Source of the DNA: Arachis hypogaea
Taxonomy: Eukaryota; Streptophyta; Magnoliopsida; Fabales; Fabaceae
DNA length: 64,000 bases
Direction: 5' to 3'
Assembly (NCBI RefSeq): GCF_003086295.3
Contig: NC_092052.1
Location: 76,760,687-76,824,686 of the forward strand
The notes beneath the pieces are model-generated. The model did not search any database, was not told the origin of the DNA, and was given only the letters and a program-made list of their open reading frames with translations. A program made the position numbers and the translations under genes. Position 1 is the first letter of the stretch. The number at the start of each line of letters is the position of its first letter. Of the stretch, positions 1 through 12,120 are shown piece after piece.

Positions 1-3000
1 GCGAGCCGTAATGGCCTCATCTTCGGCAGGCTCCTCCGGTTTTTTTTTTTTTACGTCGTGCTGACCCTCGTTCTTTAAATGACGCTATCCCGAGGAGGAC
101 ACCTAAAGGCGAGCCGTAATGGCCTCATCTTCGGCAGGCTCCTCCGGTTTTTTTTTTTTTTTTACGTCGTGCTGACCCTCGTTCTTTAAATGACGCTATC
201 CCGAGGAGGACACCTAAAGGCGAGCCGTAATGGCCTCATCTTCGGCAGGCTCCTCCGGTTTTTTTTTTTTTTTACGTCGTGCTGACCCTCGTTCTTTAAA
301 TGACGCTATCCCGAGGAGGACACCTAAAGGCGAGCCGTAATGGCCTCATCTTCGGCAGGCTCCTCCGGTTTTTTTTTTTTTTACGTCGTGCTGACCCTCG
401 TTCTTTAAATGACGCTATCCCGAGGAGGACACCTAAAGGCGAGCCGTAATGGCCTCATCTTCGGCAGGCTCCTCCGGTTTTTTTTTTTTTTACGTCGTGC
501 TGACCCTCGTTCTTTAAATGACGCTATCCCGAGGAGGACACCTAAAGGCGAGCCGTAATGGCCTCATCTTCGGCAGGCTCCTCCGGTTTTTTTTTTCGTG
601 CTGACCCTCGTTCTTTAAATGACGCTATCCCGAGGAGGACACCTAAAGGCGAGCCGTAATGGCCTCATCTTCGGCAGGCTCCTCCGGTTTTTTTTTTTTT
701 TACGTCGTGCTGACCCTCGTTCTTTAAATGACGCTATCCCGAGGAGGACACCTAAAGGCGAGCCGTAATGGCCTCATCTTCGGCAGGCTCCTCCGGTTTT
801 TTTTTTTTTTTACGTCGTGCTGACCCTCGTTCTTTAAATGACGCTATCCCGAGGAGGACACCTAAAGGCGAGCCGTAATGGCCTCATCTTCGGCAGGCTC
901 CTCCGGTTTTTTTTTTTTTTTACGTCGCTGACCCTCGTTCTTTAAATGACGCTATCCCGAGGAGGACACCTAAAGGCGAGCCGTAATGGCCTCATCTTCG
1001 GCAGGCTCCTCCGGTTTTTTTTTTTTTTTACGTCGTGCTGACCCTCGTTCTTTAAATGACGCTATCCCGAGGAGGACACCTAAAGGCGAGCCGTAATGGC
1101 CTCATCTTCGGCAGGCTCCTCCGGTTTTTTTTTTTTTTTTACGTCGTGCTGACCCTCGTTCTTTAAATGACGCTATCCGAGGAGGACACCTAAAGGCGAG
1201 CCGTAATGGCCTCATCTTCGGCAGGCTCCTCCGGTTTTTTTTACGTGCTGACCCTCGTTCTTTAAATGACGCTATCCCGAGGAGGACACCTAAAGGCGAG
1301 CCGTAATGGCCTCATCTTCGGCAGGCTCCTCCGGTTTTTTTTTTTTTTTTTACGTCGTGCTGACCCTCGTTCTTTAAATGACGCTATCCGAGGAGGACAC
1401 CTAAAGGCGAGCCGTAATGGCCTCATCTTCGGCAGGCTCCTCCGGTTTTTTTTTTTTTTACGTCGTGCTGACCCTCGTTCTTTAAATGACGCTATCCCGA
1501 GGAGGACACCTAAAGGCGAGCCGTAATGGCCTCATCTTCGGCAGGCTCCTCCGGTTTTTTTTACGTCGTGCTGACCCTCGTTCTTTAAATGACGCTATCC
1601 CGAGGAGGACACCTAAAGGCGAGCCGTAATGGCCTCATCTTCGGCAGGCTCCTCGGTTTTTTTTTTTTTTTTACGTCGTGCTGACCCTCGTTCTTTAAAT
1701 GACGCTATCCCGAGGAGGACACCTAAAGGCGAGCCGTAATGGCCTCATCTTCGGCAGGCTCCTCGGTTTTTTTTTTTTTTTACGTGCTGACCCTTTCTTT
1801 AAATGACGCTATCCCGAGGAGGACACCTAAAGGCGAGCCGTAATGGCCTCATCTTCGGCAGGCTCCTCCGGTTTTTTTTTTTTTTACGTCGTGCTGACCC
1901 TCGTTCTTTAAATGACGCTATCCCGAGGAGGACACCTAAAGGCGAGCCGTAATGGCCTCATCTTCGGCAGGCTCCTCCGGTTTTTTTTTTTTTTTACGTC
2001 GCTGACCCTCGTTCTTTAAATGACGCTATCCCGAGGAGGACACCTAAAGGCGAGCCGTAATGGCCTCATCTTCGGCAGGCTCCTCCGGTTTTTTTTTTTT
2101 TTACGTCGTGCTGACCCTCGTTCTTTAAATGACGCTATCCCGAGGAGGACACCTAAAGGCGAGCCGTAATGGCCTCATCTTCGGCAGGCTCCTCCGGTTT
2201 TTTTTTTTTTTTACGTCGTGCTGACCCTCGTTCTTTAAATGACGCTATCCCGAGGAGGACACCTAAAGGCGAGCCGTAATGGCCTCATCTTCGGCAGGCT
2301 CCTCCGGTTTTTTTTTTTTTTTACGTCGTGCTGACCCTCGTTCTTTAAATGACGCTATCCGAGGAGGACACCTAAAGGCGAGCCGTAATGGCCTCATCTT
2401 CGGCAGGCTCCTCTTTTTTTTGGTTTTTTTTACGTCGTGCTGACCCTCGTTCTTTAAATGACGCTATCCCGAGGAGGACACCTAAAGGCGAGCCGTAATG
2501 GCCTCATCTTCGGCAGGCTCCTCCGGTTTTTTTTTTTTTTTACGTCGTGCTGACCCTCGTTCTTTAAATGACGCTATCCCGAGGAGGACACCTAAAGGCG
2601 AGCCGTAATGGCCTCATCTTCGGCAGGCTCCTCCGGTTTTTTTTTTTTTTTACGTGCTGACCCTCGTTCTTTAAATGACGCTATCCCGAGGAGGACACCT
2701 AAAGGCGAGCCGTAATGGCCTCATCTTCGGCAGGCTCCTCTTTTTTTTTTTTTTTACGTCGTGCTGACCCTCGTTCTTTAAATGACGCTATCCCGAGGAG
2801 GACACCTAAAGGAGCCGTAATGGCCTCATCTTCGGCAGGCTCCTCCGGTTTTTTTTTTTTTTTACGTCGTGCTGACCCTCGTTCTTTAAATGACGCTATC
2901 CCGAGGAGGACACCTAAAGGCGAGCCGTAATGGCCTCATCTTCGGCAGGCTCCTTTTTTTTTTTTTTTTACGTCGTGCTGACCCTCGTTCTTTAAATGAC

Positions 3001-3993
3001 GCTATCCCGAGGAGGACACCTAAAGGGAGCCGTAATGGCCTCATCTTCGGCAGGCTCCTCCGGTTTTTTTTTTTTTTTACGTGCTGACCCGTTCTTTAAA
3101 TGACGCTATCCGAGGAGGACACCTAAAGGCGAGCCGTAATGGCCTCATCTTCGGCAGGCTCCTCCGGTTTTTTTTTACGTTGTGCTGACCCTCGTTCTTT
3201 AAATGACGCTATCCCGAGGAGGACACCTAAAGGCGCCGTAATGGCCTCATCTTCGGCAGGCTCCTCCGGTTTTTTTCGTTTTTTTACGTCGTGCTGACCC
3301 TCGTTCTTTAAATGACTATCCCGAGGAGGACACCTAAAGGCGAGCCGTAATGGCCTCATCTTCGCAGGCTCCTCTTTTTTTTCTCGTGCTGACCCTCGTT
3401 CTTTAAATGACGCTATCCCGAGGAGGACACCTAAAGGCGAGCCGTAATGGCCTCATCTTCGCAGGCTCCTCCGGTTTTTTTTTTACTACGTGCTGACCCT
3501 CGTTCTTTAAATGACGCTATCCCGAGGAGGACCTAAACGAGCCGTAATGGCCTCATCTTCGGCAGGCTCCGGTTTTTTTTTTTTTTTTACGTGTGCTGAC
3601 CCTCGTTCTTTAAATGACGCTATCCGAGGAGGACACCTAAAGGCGAGCCGTAATGGCCTCATCTTCGGCAGGCTCCTCCGGTTTTTTTTGTTTTTTTTAC
3701 GTCGTGCTGACCCTCGTTCTTTAAATGACGCTATCCGAGGAGGACACCTAAAGGCGAGCCGTAATGGCCTCATCTTCGGCAGGCTCCTCCGGTTTTTTTT
3801 TTTTTTTTCGTGCTGACCCTCGTTCTTTAAATGACGCTATCCCGAGGAGGACACCTAAAGGCGAGCCGTAATGGCCTCATCTTCGCAGGCTCCTCCGGTT
3901 TTTTTTTTTTTTTTTTGCTGACCCTCGTTCTTTAAATGACGCTATCCCGAGGAGGACACCTAAAGGAGCCGTAATGGCCTCATCTTCGGCAGG
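1..3993. repeat. Homogeneous satellite array, ~108-111 bp monomer
   Basis: About 36 head-to-tail monomers, nearly identical apart from the length of one T-tract (about 8 to 17 T). A monomer reads gcgagccgtaatggcctcat, then cttcggcaggctcctccgg, the T-tract, acgtcgtgctgaccctcg, ttctttaaatgacgctatcc and cgaggaggacacctaaag. Starts of the first units at 1, 109 and 220 give the period. Single-base losses become commoner from about 3050 to the gap edge (cgtc to cg, cggcagg to cgcagg), which may be consensus error. Short reading frames across it (MASSSAGSSGFFFF... and MTLSRGGHLKASRNG...) follow the monomer and are not genes. The high similarity suggests recent amplification. The family is not one I can name. 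Confidence 0.97.
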
Positions 3994-4993
3994 NNNNNNN
4001 NNNNNNNNNNNNNNNNNNNNNNNNNNNNNNNNNNNNNNNNNNNNNNNNNNNNNNNNNNNNNNNNNNNNNNNNNNNNNNNNNNNNNNNNNNNNNNNNNNNN
4101 NNNNNNNNNNNNNNNNNNNNNNNNNNNNNNNNNNNNNNNNNNNNNNNNNNNNNNNNNNNNNNNNNNNNNNNNNNNNNNNNNNNNNNNNNNNNNNNNNNNN
4201 NNNNNNNNNNNNNNNNNNNNNNNNNNNNNNNNNNNNNNNNNNNNNNNNNNNNNNNNNNNNNNNNNNNNNNNNNNNNNNNNNNNNNNNNNNNNNNNNNNNN
4301 NNNNNNNNNNNNNNNNNNNNNNNNNNNNNNNNNNNNNNNNNNNNNNNNNNNNNNNNNNNNNNNNNNNNNNNNNNNNNNNNNNNNNNNNNNNNNNNNNNNN
4401 NNNNNNNNNNNNNNNNNNNNNNNNNNNNNNNNNNNNNNNNNNNNNNNNNNNNNNNNNNNNNNNNNNNNNNNNNNNNNNNNNNNNNNNNNNNNNNNNNNNN
4501 NNNNNNNNNNNNNNNNNNNNNNNNNNNNNNNNNNNNNNNNNNNNNNNNNNNNNNNNNNNNNNNNNNNNNNNNNNNNNNNNNNNNNNNNNNNNNNNNNNNN
4601 NNNNNNNNNNNNNNNNNNNNNNNNNNNNNNNNNNNNNNNNNNNNNNNNNNNNNNNNNNNNNNNNNNNNNNNNNNNNNNNNNNNNNNNNNNNNNNNNNNNN
4701 NNNNNNNNNNNNNNNNNNNNNNNNNNNNNNNNNNNNNNNNNNNNNNNNNNNNNNNNNNNNNNNNNNNNNNNNNNNNNNNNNNNNNNNNNNNNNNNNNNNN
4801 NNNNNNNNNNNNNNNNNNNNNNNNNNNNNNNNNNNNNNNNNNNNNNNNNNNNNNNNNNNNNNNNNNNNNNNNNNNNNNNNNNNNNNNNNNNNNNNNNNNN
4901 NNNNNNNNNNNNNNNNNNNNNNNNNNNNNNNNNNNNNNNNNNNNNNNNNNNNNNNNNNNNNNNNNNNNNNNNNNNNNNNNNNNNNNNNNNNNN
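3994..4993. other. Assembly gap, exactly 1000 N
   Basis: An unbroken run of exactly 1000 N. The round number suggests a scaffolding placeholder of unknown true length. Satellite lies on both sides, but of different types: homogeneous single T-tract monomers on the left and diverged double T-tract variants on the right. Confidence 0.99.
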
Positions 4994-4999
4994 TTCTTT

Positions 5000-7900
5000 T
5001 TTTTACGTCGTGCTGCCCCTCGTTCTTTAAATGACACTATCCCGAGGAGGACATCTAAAGGTGAGCCGTAATGGCCTCATCTTCGGCAGGCTCCTCCCAT
5101 TTTTTTCTGGTTTTTTTTTTCACTACGTGCTGAGCCTAATTCTTTAAATAACGCTATCCTGAGGAGGACACCTAAAGGCGAGCCGTAATGGCCTCCATCT
5201 GCGGCAGGCTCCTCCGGTTTTTTTACTACGTGCTGACCCTCGCTCTCTAAATGACGCTATCCCGAGGAGGACACCTAAAGGCGAACCGTAATGCCCTCAT
5301 TTTCGCCAGGCTCCTCCGGTTTTTTTTTCCTTTTTTTTACATCATGCTGACCCTCGTTCTTTAAATGACGCTATCCCGAGGAGAACACCTAAAGACGAGC
5401 CGTAATGGCCTCATCTTCGGCAGGCTCCTCTGGTTTTTTTTTATGGTTTTTTTTTACGTCGTGCTAACCCTCGTTCTTTAAACGACACTATCTCGAGGAG
5501 GACACCTAAACTGGAGCCTAATGGCCTCATCTTCGGCAGGCTCCTCCGGTTTTTTTTTACGTCGTGCCGACCATCGTTCTTTAAATGACGCTGTCCCGGG
5601 ATGGACACCTAATGGCGAGCCGTAATGGCCTCATCTTCGGCAAGCTCCTCCGGGTTTTTTTGTTGGTTTTTTTTTTACATTCTGCTGACCGTCGTTTTTT
5701 AATTGACGCTATCCCGAGGAAGACACCTAAAGGCGAGCCGTAATGGCATCATCTTCGGCATGCTCCTCCAGTTTTTTTTCCAGTTTTTTTTACGTCGTGC
5801 TAACCCTCGTTCTTTAAATGACGCTATCCCGAGGACACCTAAAGGCTGGCCGTAATGGCCACATCTTCGGCAGGCTCCTACGATTTTCTTCCGATTTTTT
5901 TTACTACGAGCTGACCCTCATTCTTTAATGACGCTATCCCAGGAGGAACCTAAAGGCGAGCCGTAATGGCCGTATTTTCGCCAGGCTCCTCGGTTTTTTT
6001 TCCTTTTTTTTACATCATCTACCTTGTTCTTTAAATGACGCTATCCGAGGAGGACACCTAAAGGCGAGCCGTAATGGCCTCATCTTCGTCAGGCTCCTCT
6101 GGTTTTTTTTATGGTTTTTTTAACGTCGTGCTGACCCTCGTTCTTTAAATGACACTATCTCGAGGAGGACACCTAAATGGGAGCCGTAATGGCCTCATCT
6201 TCGGCAGGCTCCTCCGGTTTTTTTTTTACATCGTGACGACCATCGTTCTTTAAATGACGCTGTCCCGGATGGACACCTAAAGGCGAGCCGTAATGGCCTC
6301 ATCTTCGGCAGGCTCCTCTGGATTTTTTTGTTGGTTTTTTTTTTACGTTCTGCTGACCGTCGTTTTTAATTGAAGCTATCCGATAAGACACCTAAAGGCG
6401 AGCCGTAATGGCCTCATCTTCGGCAGGCTCCTCCGGTTTTTTTTCCAGTTTTTTTACGTCGTGCTGACCCTCGTTCTTTAAATGACGCTATCCCGAGGAC
6501 ACCTAAAGGCTAGCCGTAATGGCCACATCTTCGGCAGGCTCATACGATTTTCTTCCGATTTTTTTTACGACGAGCTGACCCTCATTCTTTAAATGACGCT
6601 ATCTCGAGGAGGACACATAAAGACAAGCCGTAATGGCCTCATATTCAGCAGGCTCCTCTGGTTTATTTTACGTCGTGCTGCCCCTCGTTCTTTAAATGAC
6701 ACTATCCCGAGGAGGACACCTAAAGGAGAGTCGTAATGGCCTCATCTTCGGCAGCCTCCTTCGTTTTTTTTCTGGTTTTTTTTTACATCGTGCTGACCCT
6801 CGTTCTTTAAATGACGCTATCTCGAGGAGGACACCTAAACGGGAGCCGTAATGGCCTCATCTTCTGCGGGCTCCTCCGGTTTTTTTCCGGTTTTTTTCAC
6901 TACGTGCTGACCCTAATTCTTTAAATGATGCTATCCTGAGGAGGACACCTAAAGGCGAGCCGTAATGGCCCCATTTTCGGCAGGCTCCTCTGGTTTTTTT
7001 TCCCTTTTTTTACATCATGCTGACCCTCGTTCTTTAAATGACGCTATCCCGAGGAGGACATCTAAAGGCGAGCCGTAATGGCCTCATCTTCGGCAGGCTC
7101 CTCTGGTTTTTTTTTATGGTTTTTTTTACGTCGTGCTGCCCCTCGTTCTTTAAATGACACTATCCGAGGAGGACACCTAAAGGAGAGCCGTAATGGCCTC
7201 ATCTTCGGCAGGCTCCTTCGGTTTTTTTTTTCTGGTTTTTTTTTACATCGTGCTGACCCTCGTTCTTTAAATGACGCTATCCGAGGACACCTAAAGGCTA
7301 GTCGTAATGGCCACATCTTCGGCAATCTCCTATGGTTTTTTTCCGATTTTTTTACGACGAGCTGACCCTCATTCTTTAAATGACGCTATCCCGAGGAGGA
7401 CACATAAAGACAAGCCGTAATGGCCTCATTTCAGCAGGCTCCTCTGGTTTTTTTACGTTGTGCTGCCCTCGTTCTTTAAATGACACTATCCCGAGGAGGA
7501 CACCTAAAGGAGAGTCGTATGGCCTCATCTTCGGCAGGCTCCTTCATTTTTTTTCTGGTTTTTTTTTACATCGTGCTGACCCTCGTTCTTTAAATGACCT
7601 ATCCCGAGGAGGACATCTAAAGGTGAGCCGTAATGGCCTCATCTTCGGCAGGCTCCTCCTATTTTTTTACGTCGTGCTGCCCTCGTTCTTTAAATGAGCT
7701 ATCCGGAGACACCTAAGGAGCGTAATGACCTCATCTCGGCATCGTTTTTATGACGTATCCGAGAGGCCTAAGGCGTATGCTCATCAGCAGGCTCCTTTTT
7801 TTTTTACGTCGTGCTGCCTCGTTCTTTAAATGACGCTATCCCGAGGAGACACCTAAATGGCTAAGCCGTAATGGCCACGTCTTCGGCAATCTCCTATGGT

Positions 7901-10900
7901 TTTTTTCCATTTTTTTTTACGATGTGCTGACCCTCGTTCTTTAAATGACGTTATCCCGATGAGGACGCCTAGAGGCGAGCCGTAATGGCCTCATCTTCAG
8001 CAGGCTCCTCGGTTTTTTTTTCGTTTTTTTACGTCGTGCTGACCTCGTTCTTTAAATGACGCTATCTCGAGGAGGACACCTAAACGGGAGCCGTAATGGC
8101 CTCATCTTCGGCAGGCTCCTCCGGTTTTTTTCCGGTTTTTTTCACTACGTGCTGACCCTATTCTTTAAATGACGCTATCCGAGGAGGACACCTAAAGGCG
8201 AGCCGTAATGGCCTCATCTTCGGCAGGCTCCTCGGTTTTTTTTTATGTTTTTTTTACGTCGTGCTGCCCTCGTTCTTTAAATGACACTATCCCGAGGAGG
8301 ACACCTAAAGGAGAGCCGTAATGGCCTCATCTTCGGCAGGCTCCTTCGGTTTTTTTTTCTGGTTTTTTTTTACATCGTGCTGACCTCGTTCTTTAAATGA
8401 CGCTATCCCGGGACACCTAAAGGCTAGCCGTAATGGCCACATCTTCGGCAATCTCCTATGGTTTTTTTCCGATTTTTTTTACGACGTCTGACCATCGTTC
8501 TTTAAATGACGCTATCCCGAGGAGTACACCTAGAGGCGAGCCGTAATGGCCTCATCTTCAGCAGGCTCCTCCGTTTTTTTTTTCATTTTTTTTACGTCGT
8601 GCTGCCCCTCGTTCTTTAAATGACACATCCCGAGGAGGACATCTAAAGGTGAGCCGTAATGGCCTCATCTTCGGCAGGCTCCTCCCGTTTTTTTCTGGTT
8701 TTTTTTTTCACTACGTGCTGACCATAATTCTTTAATAACGCTATCCTGAGGAGGACACCTAAAGGCGAGCCGTAATGGCCTCATCTGCGGCAGGCTCCTC
8801 CGGTTTTTTTTTACTACGTGCTGACCCTCGCTCTTTAAATGACGCTATCCCGAGGAGGACACCTAAAGGCGAACCGTAATGGCCTCATTTTCGCCAGGCT
8901 CCTCCGGTTTTTTTTCCTTTTTTTTACATCATGCTGACCCTCGTTCTTTAAATGACGCTATCCCGAGGAGAACACCTAAAGGCGAGCCGTAATGGCCTCA
9001 TCTTCGGCAGGCTCCTCTGGTTTTTTTTTATGGTTTTTTTTACGTCGTGCTAACCCTCGTTCTTTAAACGACGCTATCTCGAGGAGGACACCTAAACGGG
9101 AGCCGTAATGGCCTCATCTTCGGCAGGCTCCTCCGGTTTTTTTTTACGTCGTGCCGACCATCGTTCTTTAAATGACGCTGTCCGGGATGGACACCTAATG
9201 GCGAGCCGTAATGGCCTCATCTTCGGCAGGCTCCTCCGGGTTTTTTTGTTGGTTTTTTTTTTACTTCTGCTGACCGTCGTTTTTTAATTGACGCTATCCC
9301 GAGGAAGACACCTAAAGGCGAGCCGTAATGGCCTCATCTTCGGCAGCTCCTCCAGTTTTTTTTACGTCGTGTAACCCTCGTTCTTTAAATGACGCTATCC
9401 CGAGGACACCTAAAGGCTAGCCGTAATGGCCACATCTTCGGCAGGCTCCTACGATTTTCTTCCGATTTTTTTTACACGAGCTGACCCTCATTCTTTAAAT
9501 GACGCTATCCCAAGGAGGACACCTAAAGGCGAGCCGTAATGGCCGTATTTTCGCCAGGCTCCTCCGGTTTTTTTCCCTTTTTTTTACATCATGCTAACCC
9601 TTGTTCTTTAAATGACGCTATCCCGAGGAGGACACCTAAGGCGAGCCGTAATGGCCTCATCTTCGCAGGCTCCTCTGGTTTTTTTTTATGGTTTTTTTAA
9701 CGTCGTGCTGACCCTCGTTCTTTAAATGACACTATCTCGAGGAGGACACCTAAATGGGAGCCGTAATGGCCTCATCTTCGGCAGGCTCCTCCGGTTTTTT
9801 TTTTACTTCGTGCGACCATCGTTCTTTAAATGACGCTGTCCCGGGATGGACACCTAAAGGCGAGCCGTAATGGCCTCATCTTCGGCAGGCTCCTCCGGTT
9901 TTTTTGTTGGTTTTTTTTTACGTTCTGCTGACCGTCGTTTTTTAATTGACGCTATCCCGAGAAGACACCTAAAGGCGAGCCGTAATGGCCTCATCTTCGG
10001 CAGCTCCTCCGTTTTTTTCCCGTCGTGCTACCCTGTTCTTTAAATGACGCTATCCCGAGGACACCTAAAGGCTAGCCGTAATGGCCACATCTTCGGCAGG
10101 CTCATACGTTTTCTTCCGATTTTTTTACGACGAGCTGACCCTCATTCTTTAAATGACGCTATCCGAGGAGGACACATAAAGACAAGCCGTAATGGCCTCA
10201 TATTCAGCAGGCTCCTCTGGTTTATTTTACGTCGTGCTGCCCCTCGTTCTTTAAATGACACTATCCCGAGGAGGACACCTAAAGGAGAGTCGTAATGGCC
10301 TCATCTTCGGCAGGCTCCTTCGTTTTTTTCTGGTTTTTTTTTACATCGTGCTGACCCTCGTTCTTTAAATGACGCTATCTCGAGGAGGACACCTAAACGG
10401 GAGCCGTAATGGCCTCATCTTCGCAGGCTCCTCCGGTTTTTTTCGGTTTTTTTCACTACGTGCTGACCCTAATTCTTTAAATGACGCTATCCTGAGGAGG
10501 ACACCTAAAGGCGAGCCGTAATGGCCTCATTTTCGGCAGGCTCCTCGGTTTTTTTTTTCCTTTTTTTTACATCATGCTGACCCTCGTTCTTTAAATGACG
10601 CTATCCGAGGAGGACATCTAAAGGCGAGCCGTAATGGCCTCATCTTCGGCAGGCTCCTCTGGTTTTTTTTATGGTTTTTTTTACGTCGTGCTGCCCCTCG
10701 TTCTTTAAATGACACTATCCCGAGGAGGACACCTAAAGGAGAGCCGTAATGGCCTCATCTTCGGCAGGCTCCTTCGGTTTTTTTTTCGGTTTTTTTTACA
10801 TCGTGCTGACCCTCGTTCTTTAAATGACGCTATCCCGAGGACACCTAAAGGCTAGCCGTAATGGCCACATCTTCGGCAATCTCCTATGGTTTTTTTCCAT

Positions 10901-12120
10901 TTTTTTTACGACGTGCTGACCCTCGTTCTTTAAATGACGCTATCCGAGGAGGACCTAAGCAGCCGTAATGGCCTCATTTCAGCAGGCTCCTCGGTTTTTT
11001 TTACGTCGTGCTGCCCCTCGTTCTTTAAATGACACTATCCCGAGGAGGACACCTAAAGGGAGCGTATGGCCTCATCTTCGGCAGGCTCCTCCGTTTTTTT
11101 TCTGGTTTTTTTTACATCGTGCTGACCCTCGTTCTTTAAATGACGCTATCCCGAGGAGGACACCTAAAGGTGAGCCGTAATGGCCTCATCTTCGGCAGGC
11201 TCCTCCGTTTTTTTTTTACGTCGTGCTGACCCTCGTTCTTTAAATGACGCTATCCCGAGGAGACACCTAAAGGGAGCCGTAATGGCCTCATCTTCGGCAG
11301 GCTCCTCCGGTTTTTTTTTTTTTACTCGTGCTGACCCTCGTTCTTTAAATGACGCTATCCCGAGGAACCTAAAGGCAGCCGTAATGGCCTCATCTTCGGC
11401 AGGCTCCTCGGTTTTTTTTTTTTTTTTACGTGTGCTGACCTCGTTCTTTAAATGACGTATCCCGAGAGGACACCTAAGGCAGCCGTAATGGCCTCATCTT
11501 CGCAGGCTCCTCGGTTTTTTTTTTTTTTTTTTACGTCGTGCTGACCCTCGTTCTTTAAATGACGCTATCTCGAGGAGGACACCTAAACGGGAGCCGTAAT
11601 GGCCTCATCTTCGGCAGGCTCCTCCGGTTTTTTTCCGTTTTTTTACTCGTGCTGACCCTCTTCTTTAAATGACGCTATCCGAGGAGGACACCTAAAGGCG
11701 AGCCGTAATGGCCTCATCTTCGGCAGGCTCCTCTGGTTTTTTTTATGGTTTTTTTTACGTCGTGCTGACCCTCGTTCTTTAAATGACGCTATCCCGAGGA
11801 GGACACCTAAAGGAGAGCCGTAATGGCCTCATCTTCGGCAGGCTCCTCGGTTTTTTTTCGTTTTTTTTACTCGTGCTGACCCTCGTTCTTTAAATGACGC
11901 TATCCGAGGACACCTAAAGGCTAGCCGTAATGGCCCATCTTCGCAGCTCCTCGGTTTTTTTTTTTTTTACGTCGTGCTGACCCTCGTTCTTTAAATGACG
12001 CTATCCCGAGGAGGACACCTAAAGGCGAGCCGTAATGGCCTCATCTTCGCAGGCTCCTCCGGTTTTTTTTTTCTTTTTTTTACGTCGTGCTGACCCTCGT
12101 TCTTTAAATGACACTATCCC
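5000..12120. repeat. Tandem higher-order repeat, ~3.5 kb unit, two copies
   Basis: The order of monomer variants from about 5000 to 8590 is repeated from about 8590 to 12120. The marker acatctaaaggtgagccg is at 5051, 8639 and 12128, giving spacings of 3588 and 3489. Other landmarks agree: a variant with gcgaaccgtaatg near 5282 and 8870, and the variant cacataaagacaagccg near 6616 and 10173. Copies differ by substitutions and many one-base indels. Boundaries are approximate and read by eye. Confidence 0.7.

Noticed and set aside
1266..3816. Many short open frames in the satellite (FFFFLRRADPRSLNDAIPRRTPKG-like repeats on plus, PAEDEAITARL-like on minus)
   Set aside because: They follow the monomer, with Phe or Lys runs from the T-tract, and open only where monomer length happens to keep frame. 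Similar frames recur in all arrays. No start context or codon constraint supports a protein.
1..3993. CRISPR-like regular repeats
   Set aside because: Units are wholly repeated with no unique spacers, and the context is a plant satellite.
1..3993. Intrinsic bacterial terminator (inverted repeat followed by T-tract)
   Set aside because: The stem is only about five bp and the sequence is eukaryotic satellite; the likeness is coincidental.
3877..5071. Long frames spanning the first N run
   Set aside because: They are open only because N was read as unknown residues. The same holds for frames over 50090-51343.
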